The notes under the pieces: model-generated
Told to the model about the DNA's origin: nothing
The model's input: only the letters and a program-made list of their open reading frames with translations
The model's database searches: none
Source: Streptomyces stelliscabiei
GTDB lineage: Bacteria > Actinomycetota > Actinomycetes > Streptomycetales > Streptomycetaceae
Reading direction: 5' to 3'
DNA length: 64,000 nt
NCBI RefSeq assembly: GCF_014873495.1
Contig: NZ_JADBGF010000001.1
Coordinates: 682,001 to 746,000, forward strand
Shown here: positions 28,663 to 37,407 of the stretch, piece by piece
Layout: each line of letters begins with the position of its first letter
How positions within the stretch are numbered: the first letter of the stretch is position 1
Position numbers and translations under genes: made by a program

Positions 28663-28935
28663 GGCCGCTGGGCGCCCACCGCGTGATCGACTACACCTAC
28701 GAGGACTTCCTCGCCGGCCCGTGACGCTACGACGTCATCATCGGCATCGCCGGCAACTGCGGGCTCTGCGCCCGGCCCTCATGACCCAGGGCCGCCTCGT
28801 CATCACCGGCGGCGAGACGAACGGCCCCTGGCTCGGCAGCACCGGTCGACAGCTCCGCGACAGTTGCTGTCCCCGTTCACCGGCCAGCCCCTGGGCGCCT
28901 TCATCGCCTCCGAGCATGCCGTTCCGCCGGGCGAG
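28663..28935 (+). pseudogene. Quinone oxidoreductase / zinc-type alcohol dehydrogenase remnant
   Basis: The plus strand carries the C-terminal third of an MDR-family NAD(P)H dehydrogenase. LGAHRVIDYTYEDFLAGP is followed by an in-frame TGA, then RYDVIIGIAGN. After a frameshift comes LVITGGETNGPWLGSTGRQLR, and then pieces matching the final SPFTGQPLGAFIASE. The stop codon and at least two frameshifts rule out a product. The upstream catalytic part is missing. It lies in the gap between the importer promoter and the second GH62 gene. Confidence 0.7.
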
Positions 28936-29010
28936 TAGGTCGGCGGGTGAAGCTGCGGTGCGACGCCGTTCCATGCCCCCGTGGGCCCGAGGCGAGCGAG
29001 GTGATGGAGA

Positions 29011-29046
29011 GGGTGCCTGACGTAAGAGAGCTTCGGCCAGGCACCC
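29011..29046. terminator. Terminator of the second GH62 gene
   Basis: GGGTGCCTG (29011-29019) pairs with CAGGCACCC (29038-29046) across an 18-nt loop, 28 bp beyond the GH62 stop codon. Confidence 0.55.
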
Positions 29047-29073
29047 CTTCATCGGCTGCTGGGCCCAGGCGGG

Positions 29074-30096
29074 TCAGCGCTGCAGGGTCAGGACACCCGG
29101 CCGGTACGGGAGTTGGTTGTAGGGGCCGTTCGCGGAGGGGGACTTGCCCTGATAGAGGAACTGCAGGTTGCAGGGGTCGACGGTCATGGTCTGGTCGGGG
29201 TTGTTGCGGACCAGGTCGCCGTGGCTGATGTCGTTGGTCCAGGTGGCGCCGCTGTTGGCCTTGCCCGCGAAGGGCCTGCTCTCGGTGGCGGCCTGCGGGG
29301 TCCATGAACCGCTCAGGCTGGAGGAGGTGAACGAGCGGAAGTAGCGCCCGTTCGCCCCCATCGCCTCGACGATCATGAGGTACTGGTTCTGGTCCTGGAG
29401 CTTGTAGACCTGCGGCGCCTCGAAGAGGTTGGCCGTCGTGTCGCTCATGATCGTGGTGTACGAGGAGCCGAAGTTGCCCGGGAAGTTCCCGATCGGCATG
29501 CTCGCGCGGTAGATCTTGCCGTTGTCACCGGCGAAGAACAGGTACATGTTCTGGCCGTCGGCGATCAGCGTCTGGTCGATCGGGCCGGTGCCGGAACCGG
29601 AGATGCTGCCGGTGAACAGTGGCTGTGGCGCGGACCAGCCGTTGGGGTTGGTGGGGTCGCTCGACGTGCGGTAGATGAACGGCCACTGACCCCACTGGTA
29701 CGCGAGCACCCAGATCCTCTTGGGCGCGAAGTAGAACAGCGTGGGCGCCACCGCCGACTGGTTCATGCCGGTCTGGCGGGCCGAGCCCATGTCCGACCAG
29801 TTGGTGAAGGGGCTGAACGTCAGCGAGCCCCACGACGATCCCCCGAAGTTCGTCGCGTAGACCAGGTGCTTGCCGTTGTACGTCACGGTGGTGAAGTCCT
29901 TCAGCGAGGCCCACCCGTTCGCCGGTTGCGCCAACGCACCTGTCGAGGTCCACCGGTACGTCGACGGAAGGGAGCACGCACTGGTGGCCGCCTGAGCGGG
30001 GTTGGCGACGAGTGACGCCGCCGTCGAAACCAGGGCCGCGACCGAGGCGGCCAGAACCATGGACAGACGTTTGCGGCTGAAACCTACTTTGCGCAT
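29074..30096 (-). CDS. Secreted GH62 alpha-L-arabinofuranosidase, catalytic domain only
   Basis: This is a 340-residue enzyme: signal peptide cut after AQA (residue 36), then directly the GH62 propeller beginning [10 protein letters not shown]. The candidate catalytic residues sit in the same motifs as in the paralogue at 14654-16072 ([24 protein letters not shown]). The two catalytic domains differ at only roughly one position in eight by eye. Lacking the CBM13, this form should act on soluble or accessible chains. Its own promoter and the TGTTCG-type operator lie at 30457-30526, unusually far (361 bp) upstream. Duplication with gain or loss of the CBM is the simple explanation. Confidence 0.93.
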   Translation of the reverse strand: MRKVGFSRKRLSMVLAASVAALVSTAASLVANPAQAATSACSLPSTYRWTSTGALAQPANGWASLKDFTTVTYNGKHLVYATNFGGSSWGSLTFSPFTNWSDMGSARQTGMNQSAVAPTLFYFAPKRIWVLAYQWGQWPFIYRTSSDPTNPNGWSAPQPLFTGSISGSGTGPIDQTLIADGQNMYLFFAGDNGKIYRASMPIGNFPGNFGSSYTTIMSDTTANLFEAPQVYKLQDQNQYLMIVEAMGANGRYFRSFTSSSLSGSWTPQAATESRPFAGKANSGATWTNDISHGDLVRNNPDQTMTVDPCNLQFLYQGKSPSANGPYNQLPYRPGVLTLQR

Positions 30097-30456
30097 GTCG
30101 ACCTCTTGATTCTTGAGTGAGGGGTTGGGGGGTGCAGGTTCGGGTCGTACGGGGGTTTGGTCGGCCCGGCTCTACGCGACCTCCTGACACACCGGCGGTG
30201 ACCGGGAACGGCGGCCCGGCACCTCCGCGCAACGCCTGTGCCCCTGCCGGTCGTTGCTCGTGATAGCGCGAGCCCACCGCACCGCGACCGTCACATGCAC
30301 CGCGGGCCGCTCCTGGGGCGACCGAGATCGCGCACGATCACCCGAACAGGCATAGCAAGGACATGACACAGACATGAGCGACGTACTCCTTGCGGCTCGG
30401 CCAATTCGTGAGCGCGACCAGGACGACCCCCCTCTGCGAGTGAAGCAGTCCTGGCA
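30097..30456. other. Long 5' leader region of the second GH62 gene
   Basis: Between the candidate promoter (30499-30526) and the GH62 ATG at 30096 there is about 390 bp with no supported gene on either strand. If the promoter assignment is right, the mRNA has a long untranslated leader. No known riboswitch core was recognised. Confidence 0.35.
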
Positions 30457-30526
30457 TGTGCGCAATTTCGAACAAGGGGCGAAGTGTCGATCAATCGGAT
30501 CATAGGGGGCCGGGAAGTAACGTCAA
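30457..30526 (-). promoter_or_regulatory. Promoter and TGTTCG-type operator of the second GH62 gene
   Basis: On the minus strand TTGACG (30526-30521) and TATGAT (30504-30499) are 16 bp apart, near consensus. Downstream, at 30474-30457, lies TGTTCG-AAATTG-CGCACA. It has the same left half and spacing as the other two copies, with one mismatch in the right half (CGCACA for CGAACA). Its surroundings also match the GH43-AbfB copy (TTGTTCGA-ATTGCG-ACA-TG). Confidence 0.65.
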
Positions 30527-30757
30527 TACTTCTCGCAAGATTCGTGAGCATTGCCGAATTTTTCGATGGCTGAACGAACCAGCGTGGATCGGATCCTCCG
30601 GCGCGAGTTCACCGGGAAGCGGGCGTTGACGCCGTTGGCCCGAACTCGCTCAGGGGAACGACGGTGCGCCCGCAGCCCGCGAACGGCTCATGGTCGCGTC
30701 GGTGCAGACCGACACCGCTGGTCAGGGCATCCGCATGTACCGGTAACGTGTGGGGCC

Positions 30758-31234
30758 ATGGCGGACGTCTTCGAACTCACTGTCACGATCGATCTGCGCC
30801 ACGACATAGCGGAGAGGGAACTCGCCGAGCTTCGCTGGCACCTCGGACTGGACAGCGAGCCGGACGTGCTGAGCATCGTCACCGACTTTCCCGTCGTGGT
30901 GGAGGACGAACACGGACGGCCCGTGATCGAGAATCATCCCGGGCCGCTCCTGGGCCGACACGACCAGGCCTCCAAGGTGGACGGCTCGCTGGCCTCGGCC
31001 CTGGTACGCAGGCAGCACTCCGAGGCCGACGCGTGGAGTCTGACCAGCCGACAGGAGATCCACCCCGACGACTTCGAACGCGTCGGACAGCTCCTCAGCT
31101 GGCTCGCGGCCAAGGCCGACAGCCGAGACGGAAACCCGGACGGCGAGGTCACCTTGGGGTGGACCCGTTTCTACGAAGATCCTCGGCCCGAACCGCTGGT
31201 CGTGCGTGACGGTGCGGTGATGTGGCCGTCGTAG
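30758..31234 (+). CDS. Conserved hypothetical actinobacterial protein
   Basis: This is a 158-residue acidic soluble protein from the ATG at 30758, the first start that keeps the conserved-looking MADVFELTVTIDLRHDI. There is no leader or membrane segment. A WH-rich C-terminus (LGWTRFYEDPRPEPLVVRDG) and alternating charged and hydrophobic residues suggest a compact alpha/beta domain. Function is not recognised. It stands alone, transcribed away from the GH62 gene. Codon bias is strong, supporting a real gene. Confidence 0.7.
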   Translation: MADVFELTVTIDLRHDIAERELAELRWHLGLDSEPDVLSIVTDFPVVVEDEHGRPVIENHPGPLLGRHDQASKVDGSLASALVRRQHSEADAWSLTSRQEIHPDDFERVGQLLSWLAAKADSRDGNPDGEVTLGWTRFYEDPRPEPLVVRDGAVMWPS

Positions 31235-31443
31235 CCGGGCGGTGCGTGACCGACACGCGCGCGAGTCAGCCGCTCTGCGGCATCGCGGCGTCGGGTTTCA
31301 GCGGCAGCCCGGAGGTCGTGAAGATCGAGGGAAGCCCGGCGAGTGAACACCTACCCCACTCGTCTGCAGTGCTTCCCATCCACGTCAGGGCCGCCCACCC
31401 GTCTGCCATCAGGCCTGTCGATCGGCCCTCTCCACACCGTTGT

Positions 31444-31919
31444 TCAGGGAGTGTCCCGAGAGGCCATGGCTCTCTCGAACAGGTACATTCCGACGATCTT
31501 CCCTTTGATCGCCACGCGTTGCCCCGATGACAGCCACTTGTCGCGTGACTCCTCGCCCAGCTGTACGTGGATGTACTGAGCGGTATGCAGCTTCCAGCCC
31601 ACATCCTCGATCCGTGAGAGCAGGTCGCTGCGTGGCGATGGACTCGCAGCGTGCCGATCAACCCTGCTCCTGACCATGGACGACCGCCCGAGGTCCAGCC
31701 CGGTATTTTCGTACGGATTCAGGCTGCCTGAACTGCGCTGGTCGATCTCGGTCGCGAACCAGCCGTCACCGCGCTCGAACGCCAGACGGGCCTGTTCGAG
31801 AATGGGGTCCTGAAATCGTTCGACGTACTCGTTCCACCGTTCGACCTCTGCGGTCCCCGGTCCTCTGCCCGAGCCGCAAGCTCTTCCTGCCTGCTCTGCC
31901 ACCGCTCTTGGAACCCCAT
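31444..31919 (-). pseudogene. Hypothetical protein gene with an apparent frameshift near 31860
   Basis: An ideal GGAGGAGG ribosome site precedes the ATG at 31919, whose frame reads MGFQERWQSRQEELAARAED and then degenerates. The well-formed remainder (EVERWNEYVERFQDPILEQ through GWKLHTAQYIHVQLGEESRD to the stop at 31444) is in another frame. The switch lies in a short G-run near 31857-31862, so one inserted or deleted base would restore a ~158-residue protein. The alternative is a start at 31902 in the second frame, which has no ribosome site and a poor N-terminus. The product would be a soluble protein of unknown function with an OB-like C-terminus. Confidence 0.55.
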
Positions 31920-32130
31920 CGGTACCTCCTCCCAGCGGCCTGCCATCGGGTGCGGCGGTCCGTACAGTCCGCTACCTACACCAGACGACGCGAACACGGC
32001 AAAGCGAGGTACCACGCCGAGGGGACGCCTCGAAACTTTCGCTGCTACCGATCGTGCGCGCGGGCATCGACCCCCGGCCCTGACAGTCCACAAGGCTCCG
32101 GCCGGGCAGCCGCTACGCGGTGGAGGGGCA

Positions 32131-32307
32131 TCAGGGGCAGGAGGTGGTGGACTGGTCGCGGACGTAGGCGGTGCCGAAGTTCTCGCTTCTGACGCGGGCG
32201 GGAGTGGACCTGACCCTGCGGTCGCAGGTCACGTGCCCCTTCTTGGCCATCCAGTCCCGCACCGCGAGGACCAGGGAGCCCGCCGCCGGAGCCTGCGCGT
32301 AGCCCAT
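32131..32307 (-). CDS. Small hypothetical protein or fragment (58 aa)
   Basis: A frame from the ATG at 32307 to TGA at 32131 has good codon bias and reads sensibly (LVLAVRDWMAKKGHVTCDRR to RDQSTTSCP at the end), with two cysteines. There is no ribosome site at the ATG, and the hydrophobic start is too short for a leader. It may be the end of a longer decayed gene. Function unknown. Confidence 0.35.
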   Translation of the reverse strand: MGYAQAPAAGSLVLAVRDWMAKKGHVTCDRRVRSTPARVRSENFGTAYVRDQSTTSCP

Positions 32308-32438
32308 CCGAGGACAGGCCTGCAGGCGCGACCGCGGGCGCGCCGGTCAAGCACGCCCGCGGTCCGCCTCGTTACACCCCCGCCCGCTCAACTCGCTTTC
32401 TGGTCAACGGCTGGAGAAGCGGTTCCTGTCGAGGTCCG

Positions 32439-33050
32439 TCACTTGGACATGATGAAGTCCAGCGCGAAGCCGGGAGCGGTCGTCCAGTAGGTGACGCGCT
32501 GGCCGTCGTTGGCGTACAAGGTGGGGACGGGCATGGGGACGTCCATCGGCTTGCCCGCGCTGCTGCCGGGCTTCTGCCCCTGGAGGCCGAGGGTGATGCT
32601 CTTCGCCTCGTACTCGTCCATGGGGCCATTGACGAGCAGACCCGCGTACGCCTCCTCACCCGGGGCGAGGGTGACGGGCACCCCCGGGTTCGGGTCGCTC
32701 TCCTTGATGACGGGGGCCGTGGTCCGACCGGCACCGAGGCGCACGAGAGGGTAGCGGTAGAGGTTGCACTTCTTGTCGCCGGCGTTCTGGACGGTGAGGA
32801 GGAGGTGTCGGGCGTCCTTGCTGTCTGCGGGCTCCTTCACGGCGGAGACGCCGAGAACCTTGTCGGAGCAGGCGGCGACGGTGGCCTTGGCGACGATGCC
32901 GCCGGAGCGGTGCGTCGCCGCGTCCTGGGCCTTCCCGTTGATCGTCCGCGGCCCGGTGGCGGAGGCCTGTGCCGACACACCACACCCGAGAGCCAGGACG
33001 AGACCTGCGGCCACGGCAACACGGTGGACCGGGAGGGACTTGATGTTCAT
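32439..33050 (-). CDS. Secreted DUF4232-domain protein
   Basis: The ATG at 33050 gives 203 residues with a signal peptide (MNIKSLPVHRVAVAAGLVLA, cut near ASA). Residues ~55-200 match the DUF4232 pattern: a first Cys (VAACSDK), a VQNAGDKKCNLYRYPLVRL core with a second Cys likely disulfide-bonded, then LAPGEEAYAGLLV. Such proteins are frequent in Streptomyces secretomes and their function is not known. An upstream in-frame extension lacks leader character and was rejected. Confidence 0.85.
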   Translation of the reverse strand: MNIKSLPVHRVAVAAGLVLALGCGVSAQASATGPRTINGKAQDAATHRSGGIVAKATVAACSDKVLGVSAVKEPADSKDARHLLLTVQNAGDKKCNLYRYPLVRLGAGRTTAPVIKESDPNPGVPVTLAPGEEAYAGLLVNGPMDEYEAKSITLGLQGQKPGSSAGKPMDVPMPVPTLYANDGQRVTYWTTAPGFALDFIMSK

Positions 33051-33425
33051 ATGCGTGGACTCTCTTCTGGTCGGTATGCGGTATGAGGTCGCGTACAGGG
33101 CTGTTCGCGCCGCACCACCCGGCTCCGCCTCGGCCGGCGGTAGCGGGGGCGACGGCGCCGACCCATGGGCCGCCGCGCCATCGGGCGCCCTTGGGAGCGT
33201 CCGCGTCCTGCGCCGGTACGAGTCGGGAGTCGTGGTGCGTCGTAGCGATGCCGTGTGGTCGGCCACTTCGGCCGGTGCGACAGCAATAGCGTCGGATGAC
33301 CGGGGAGCGCGGGGCAACAGCTGCCCGCAATCTGCAACGGTGGGGCGATCCCACCCCCTCCGACCTGCAGGGACAACGGAGCCTGAGATGCCTGTCTGAG
33401 ATGGAACAGCCCGAACGGCCCCGGA

Positions 33426-33452
33426 GGGTTCGGCGGGTTCGGCGGGTTCGGC
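33426..33452. repeat. Three exact tandem copies of GGGTTCGGC
   Basis: The 9-bp unit is repeated at 33426-33434, 33435-33443 and 33444-33452 in the non-coding gap upstream of the DUF4232 gene. Confidence 0.8.
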
Positions 33453-33716
33453 GCCTGGTGGACTCGACGGGCCGGTGCAGTTGCCCCTGCCGCCCGTGAG
33501 CGGTCAGGCCGTGCGTGAGCGGTCAGTGCGATTGACGGGTCGGGTCGCTTCGGGAGCATCGGTCATGGCTCGGCTCAACGCACAGGCGGACCTTGGCCAG
33601 ACGGGCCAGCTCGGGTACGGAGGTATAGACGGGCAGACTGGACCCTCAGCGGTCGTGGGGCTTTCCTCGCGCCCAGGGAGTGCCGGGCCACGATCGGCGG
33701 CCCGGCGACATCGCCC

Positions 33717-34085
33717 CTACCTCGCAACGAGCCCTGACCCCCACCAGGGAACCCGGTCACCGACGTTGTTCTTGGCGAAGAAGTCGGTGACGGCGGCGAT
33801 CTCCTCGGCGTCCGGCTGGTCGTTGGGGCAATCCGCCCCTCCCCATGCACCTGACATCACCTTGGGGCAGGGCGCGCCCGGGTACATATCGGGAAGCGAC
33901 AAGATGTGCCCCAGCTCGTGGACGACGATGCGAGAAGGCTTGTACAGCTGGGCGTCCCCGACTTCCAGGTGCACCCAACCCCGTCCCGCCCCCTTGATGT
34001 TGACGTGGGACTGGCCCCCCTGGCCGTCGTGTACTCCATGACCCGAAGCGCCGCCGGCGTGTCCTGCTCGACGAAACCCCCAGAA
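33717..34085 (-). pseudogene. Snapalysin-type (M7) metalloprotease remnant
   Basis: The minus strand encodes an M7 zinc protease core: HVNIKGAGRGWVHLEVGD, then RIVVHELGHILSLPDMYPG with the HExxHxxxxxD zinc motif (Ser replaces the usual Gly of HxLGLPD), then CPKVMSGAWGGADC and an intact C-terminus. Just upstream the homologous text (FVEQDTPAALRVMEYT) is in a different frame, so a one-base deletion near 34035 breaks the gene. No leader or start can be found before the sigma factor gene at 34247. An active secreted protease is unlikely. Confidence 0.6.
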
Positions 34086-34246
34086 GTGCTGAGGCGAGGA
34101 GTTCCGAAGCCTCCACGCTGGTTCGGGCACGTAGCGCGACCACCAAGCGGTCAACGGCATCGTCGGGTAGCTCGTCGTCGCCCAGCGCGGGCAGCAGGAG
34201 GGCATCGCCGGTTGGGCGAACGAGCCGACCCGCTCCGTTCCCGGGG

Positions 34247-35170
34247 TCACTGCATCTGTCGGCGGGCCTGCTTCACCTCGCCGTCGATGGCCCAGGCGTC
34301 GGCAACCGGTCCGAGGTGGCCGAGCTTGTCGGGGTTGATCACCGAACGAATGGTCTGGATCTGCCCGTCGAGCACGTCGAGGGCGAGGGCGTGGAGGACC
34401 TTGCCGTCCCGGTCGCGGAAGATCGCGCCGGGCTGGCCGTTGACCTCGTGCGCCGTGAACGTCACATCGATCCGGGCCAGCAGCGGGAAAACGGAAGCCA
34501 GCAAGCGTGCGACGTTCTCGGCGCCGACGACGGCCCTGGCCAGCTGCGGGGCCTTGCCGCCGCCGTCCCCGACCAACTGCACGTCGGCGGCGAGCAGATC
34601 CCGTAGGCCGGCGACATCGCCTTCGCTGAGGGCGTCGAAGAACCGTGTCGCCAGCTCCTGCCGGTGCTGACGGTCCGCTTCGAACCGCGGCCGCCCGGCC
34701 TCCATGTGCCGACGTGCCCGTACCAGCAGCTGCCGGCACGCCGCCTCCGAACGCCCCACCGCCGAGGCGATGTCGTCGAACCCGAAGCCGAACACCTCCC
34801 GCAGCACGAACACCGACCGCTCCAGAGGGCTGAGCCGTTCCAGCAGCAGCAGCGCCGCCATCGACACCGAGTCGGCCAGCTCGGCCGAGCGCGACGGGTC
34901 CTGGTACGGATCGCTCAGCAGCGGCTCGGGGAACCACGGGCCCACGTACGCCTCCCGCCGCACCCGCGCGGAGCGCAGCACGTCGATCGAGATCCGCGTC
35001 ACCGTGGCGGACAGGAACGCCTTGACCGACGTGGGAAGGGTCGCCGAGCCGTCGAAGCGCAGCCATGTCTCCTGCACCGCGTCCTCGGCCTCGCTCACGC
35101 TGCCCAGAATCCGGTAGGCGATCGAGAACAGCAGGGGCCGCAGCTCCTCGAACTCCCCGACCTTGTTCAC
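34247..35170 (-). CDS. SigJ-type ECF sigma factor with SnoaL-like C-terminus
   Basis: The GTG at 35170, with AAGGAGG upstream, gives 307 residues. Residues ~8-75 are sigma region 2 (LRPLLFSIAYRILGSVSEAEDAVQETWLRF). Residues ~110-170 are region 4 (LSPLERSVFVLREVFGFGFDDIASAVGRSEAACRQLLVRARRHM, cited in part). Residues ~195-305 form a SnoaL/NTF2-like domain (FFDALSEGDVAGLRDLLA, ENVARLLAS). This is the ECF41/SigJ layout, where the C-terminal domain tunes activity and no separate anti-sigma is needed. ECF41 genes usually neighbour a carboxymuconolactone decarboxylase/AhpD-like or DoxX gene, and both occur next door (35325-35798 and a DoxX remnant), so those are its probable targets. Confidence 0.9.
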   Translation of the reverse strand: MNKVGEFEELRPLLFSIAYRILGSVSEAEDAVQETWLRFDGSATLPTSVKAFLSATVTRISIDVLRSARVRREAYVGPWFPEPLLSDPYQDPSRSAELADSVSMAALLLLERLSPLERSVFVLREVFGFGFDDIASAVGRSEAACRQLLVRARRHMEAGRPRFEADRQHRQELATRFFDALSEGDVAGLRDLLAADVQLVGDGGGKAPQLARAVVGAENVARLLASVFPLLARIDVTFTAHEVNGQPGAIFRDRDGKVLHALALDVLDGQIQTIRSVINPDKLGHLGPVADAWAIDGEVKQARRQMQ

Positions 35171-35324
35171 TCCGCATCCTCCTTGAGTCTTCGAACGCTG
35201 CCCACCCGGCCGTGTCGCGCGGGGCGGGCACGTTCTGGTGATCTTGTGGTTGTTCGGCGGGGCTGGGTCACGCCCCCGTACCCGGGGCCTGTGGCAGCGC
35301 CCTGGGTGGGTCATCGATGGCCGT

Positions 35325-35798
35325 TCAGTGGAACTGCCCGACCTCGTAGTCACCGGCCGGCTGCTGGGCGATGATGTTCAGCCGGTTCGCCGTGTTCATG
35401 AAGGAGACCAGGACCACCAGGGCGGTGAGCTGTTCCTCGTCGTAGTGCTTCGCGGCACGCGCCCAGACCTCGTCGCCGACCCCGCCGGCGGCGTCCGCGA
35501 CCCGGGTCCCCTGCTCCGCCAGCTCCAGCGCGGCGCGCTCGGCCTCGGTGAAGACGGTTGCCTCCCGCCACGCCGTGACCAGATGCAGCCGCACCGATGT
35601 CTCGCCTGCCGCGGCGGCCTCCTTGGTGTGCATGTCGACGCAGACGGCGCAGCCGTTGATCTGGCTCACGCGCAGGGCCACGAGCTCCTGTGTCGCGGCC
35701 GGCAGTGGCGACTCCTTGAGCGCTTTGCCCGCCGACATGAAGTGCTTGAGGGCCTTGGCGGCGGTCGGGCTGGCGAAGTAGTTCAGTCGCGCGTCCAT
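35325..35798 (-). CDS. AhpD-like carboxymuconolactone decarboxylase family protein
   Basis: This is a 157-residue single-domain protein, started at 35798 behind GAGGAG. It has the AhpD/CMD core with the redox pair in INGCAVCVDMHTKEA (Cys-x-x-Cys, about residues 51-54, followed by a conserved His). Relatives act as small alkylhydroperoxidases reduced by thiol partners. It is 155 bp upstream of the ECF41-type sigma factor and on the same strand, the standard pairing for this sigma group, which suggests sigma-dependent expression under oxidative or thiol stress. Confidence 0.88.
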   Translation of the reverse strand: MDARLNYFASPTAAKALKHFMSAGKALKESPLPAATQELVALRVSQINGCAVCVDMHTKEAAAAGETSVRLHLVTAWREATVFTEAERAALELAEQGTRVADAAGGVGDEVWARAAKHYDEEQLTALVVLVSFMNTANRLNIIAQQPAGDYEVGQFH

Positions 35799-35979
35799 TG
35801 CGTACTCCTCCGTGCTCGTAGACAGCTGTGTCCCCTGGGACGAGACAGCCCGACGCCCTGTGACACGAAAGCATGTGATCCACGTCTCCCCGAACTCGGA
35901 TGTCCGGAGATGACACAGGCGGGAAGGCTGTCTCGTCCCAGGAGGGCAAGCGGGCAATCCTCGATCAGGGAGCCGATGA

Positions 35980-36215
35980 TGAACCGCGCGCTCTGGGGGG
36001 TCGCCGAACTGATGGCCCCGCCCGTCTGCCTGACCGGCAGCTCCAGAATGTTCGTGCCCAAGGCGAAGCCGGCTGCCACGGGCGGCACCGACAGTCGACG
36101 GGTCGATGACTTCAGCCCGGGTGCCTCAAGACCATCGGCGCCGTCGAACTCCTGGCTGCGGCGGGCCTGATACCACCCGCCGCGCTCGGCGTCGCGCCCG
36201 TTCTGGTGCGCTGGC
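35980..36215 (+). pseudogene. DoxX-family membrane protein remnant
   Basis: The plus strand reads MNRALWGVAELMAPPVCLTG, a membrane-like start, then RVDDFSPGA. After a one-base frameshift near 36125 comes LKTIGAVELLAAAGLIPPAA and LGVAPVLV. These are in order the landmarks of short DoxX-like proteins (helix 1, DWxxDFSPGxVKxIGxLEVLGAxGLILP). The last helices are absent. DoxX genes often accompany ECF41 sigma factors, so this was probably part of the same module before decay. Confidence 0.6.
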
Positions 36216-36586
36216 CGCAACCGGACATCCTTCACGGGGTCAGCACCCAGGTCGGCGTGCACCGGTTGCCGAAGGCGCGCAGGCTCACCCCGGTGAACGG
36301 ACTCCCAGCACGGCTCCGGTACCGCGGCACAGCCAGCCGCGCGGTTTCCAGGGCAGGCCCCCCCGGCCGTCCGCGCCGCACCTCGTCAGCGCCCTCGCTT
36401 CCCCCATTCGCACCGTGCACAGAGGTCCGGTACACCCTGAGAGGTCGTCCCACCTGGCACGTGTCGCAAGCTTCCTGCGGCAGGTCAGGGCCGCGGCCAC
36501 CACGGCCGAGTCTCGGCTCTGCCTGTCCTTGCGGACCACGTACGGGATCTTGAGACCACGAGCAGCCCATGGCAGGCTCATGCCGC
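36216..36586. other. Gap without a recognisable gene
   Basis: Between the DoxX remnant and the DinB gene there is about 370 bp. Frames on both strands are long only because stops are rare at this G+C content. None has a ribosome site, leader or familiar motif. Confidence 0.4.
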
Positions 36587-37192
36587 ATGATCGATGAATT
36601 CGCGAAAGGCAATCTGCACGGGAGGCTGCTGCGGGACCGCGAGGCGCTGCTCTGGAAACTCGACGGCCTGTCCGAATACGACGCCCGCCGGCCTCTGACA
36701 GCGACCGGGACCAACCTCCTCGGCCTGGTCAAACACGTGGCCATGGTCGAGGCCAGGTACTTCGGCGAGGTCTTCGACCGCCCTTTCGCGGAACCGCTGC
36801 CCCGGTGGCAGGACTCCGACGGCAGCGATCTGTGGGCGGCCGAGGACGAGACCCGCGAGCAGATCAGCGGTTTCTACCGGCGCACGTGGGACCACTCGGA
36901 CACGACGATCAACGAGCTTCCCCTCGACGCCCCCGGCCACGTGCCGTGGTGGTCGGAGCCGCACGCCGACACCAACCTGTTCGCCATCATGGTCCATGTC
37001 CTCGGCGAGTCCATCCGGCATGCCGGGCACGCCGACATCCTGCGCGAGGGCATCGACGGCCGGACCGGGTTGCGCGCCGAACTCGAGAGGCAGATCGACG
37101 AGGAAGCCCGCGCGGCCCACTGGGCGAAGATCGAGCAGGCCGCCAGGTCGGCCGCACCGACCAAGGCACAGAGGTTGTCTCAGGTCACTTGA
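36587..37192 (+). CDS. DinB/DUF664-family protein
   Basis: This is a 201-residue soluble four-helix-bundle protein of the DinB superfamily (DUF664 branch). Metal-ligand-type histidines are visible in LLGLVKHVAMVEARYFGEVF (about residue 52) and in VHVLGESIRHAGHADILREG (about 145-155). Many such proteins are thiol-dependent S-transferases or have unknown roles. The start could also be the in-frame ATG at 36569; I prefer 36587 because the conserved text begins MIDEFAKG. It appears monocistronic. Confidence 0.82.
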   Translation: MIDEFAKGNLHGRLLRDREALLWKLDGLSEYDARRPLTATGTNLLGLVKHVAMVEARYFGEVFDRPFAEPLPRWQDSDGSDLWAAEDETREQISGFYRRTWDHSDTTINELPLDAPGHVPWWSEPHADTNLFAIMVHVLGESIRHAGHADILREGIDGRTGLRAELERQIDEEARAAHWAKIEQAARSAAPTKAQRLSQVT

Positions 37193-37229
37193 TGCTCGTG
37201 CGGCATAGTGCCGGCGTGGATGCCGATCT

Positions 37230-37360
37230 GTCGAAGCCTCCGGTTTTGATGAACTCCGGGACTTGGCCGCGCCGTTGCTGCCATCGTTCGCTGCTCGTCC
37301 GCAAGGCGGTGTTGGACGAACTCGGGGCCCGGGGCGGGGTGGACCGGATGCCCGGGCAGG
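37230..37360 (+). mobile_element. Possible remnant of an IS5-type transposase
   Basis: In one plus-strand frame DELRDLAAPLLPSFAARPQG resembles the start of IS5-family transposases (W-ELI-PLLP). In the next frame KAVLDELGARGGVD resembles their AVLDELGARGxVDW segment, as if about 70 residues between them were lost. No terminal inverted repeats or target duplication were identified, so this is tentative. Confidence 0.3.
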
Positions 37361-37407
37361 TATTCCGCTCGCCGTCCCGCGTCCGGCGCGAACCGCACGG
37401 CCGCCGC

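Noticed and set aside
33475..34041. 188-codon plus-strand frame near the M7 protease trace
   Set aside because: The opposite strand carries recognisable protease text with a zinc motif; this frame has none.
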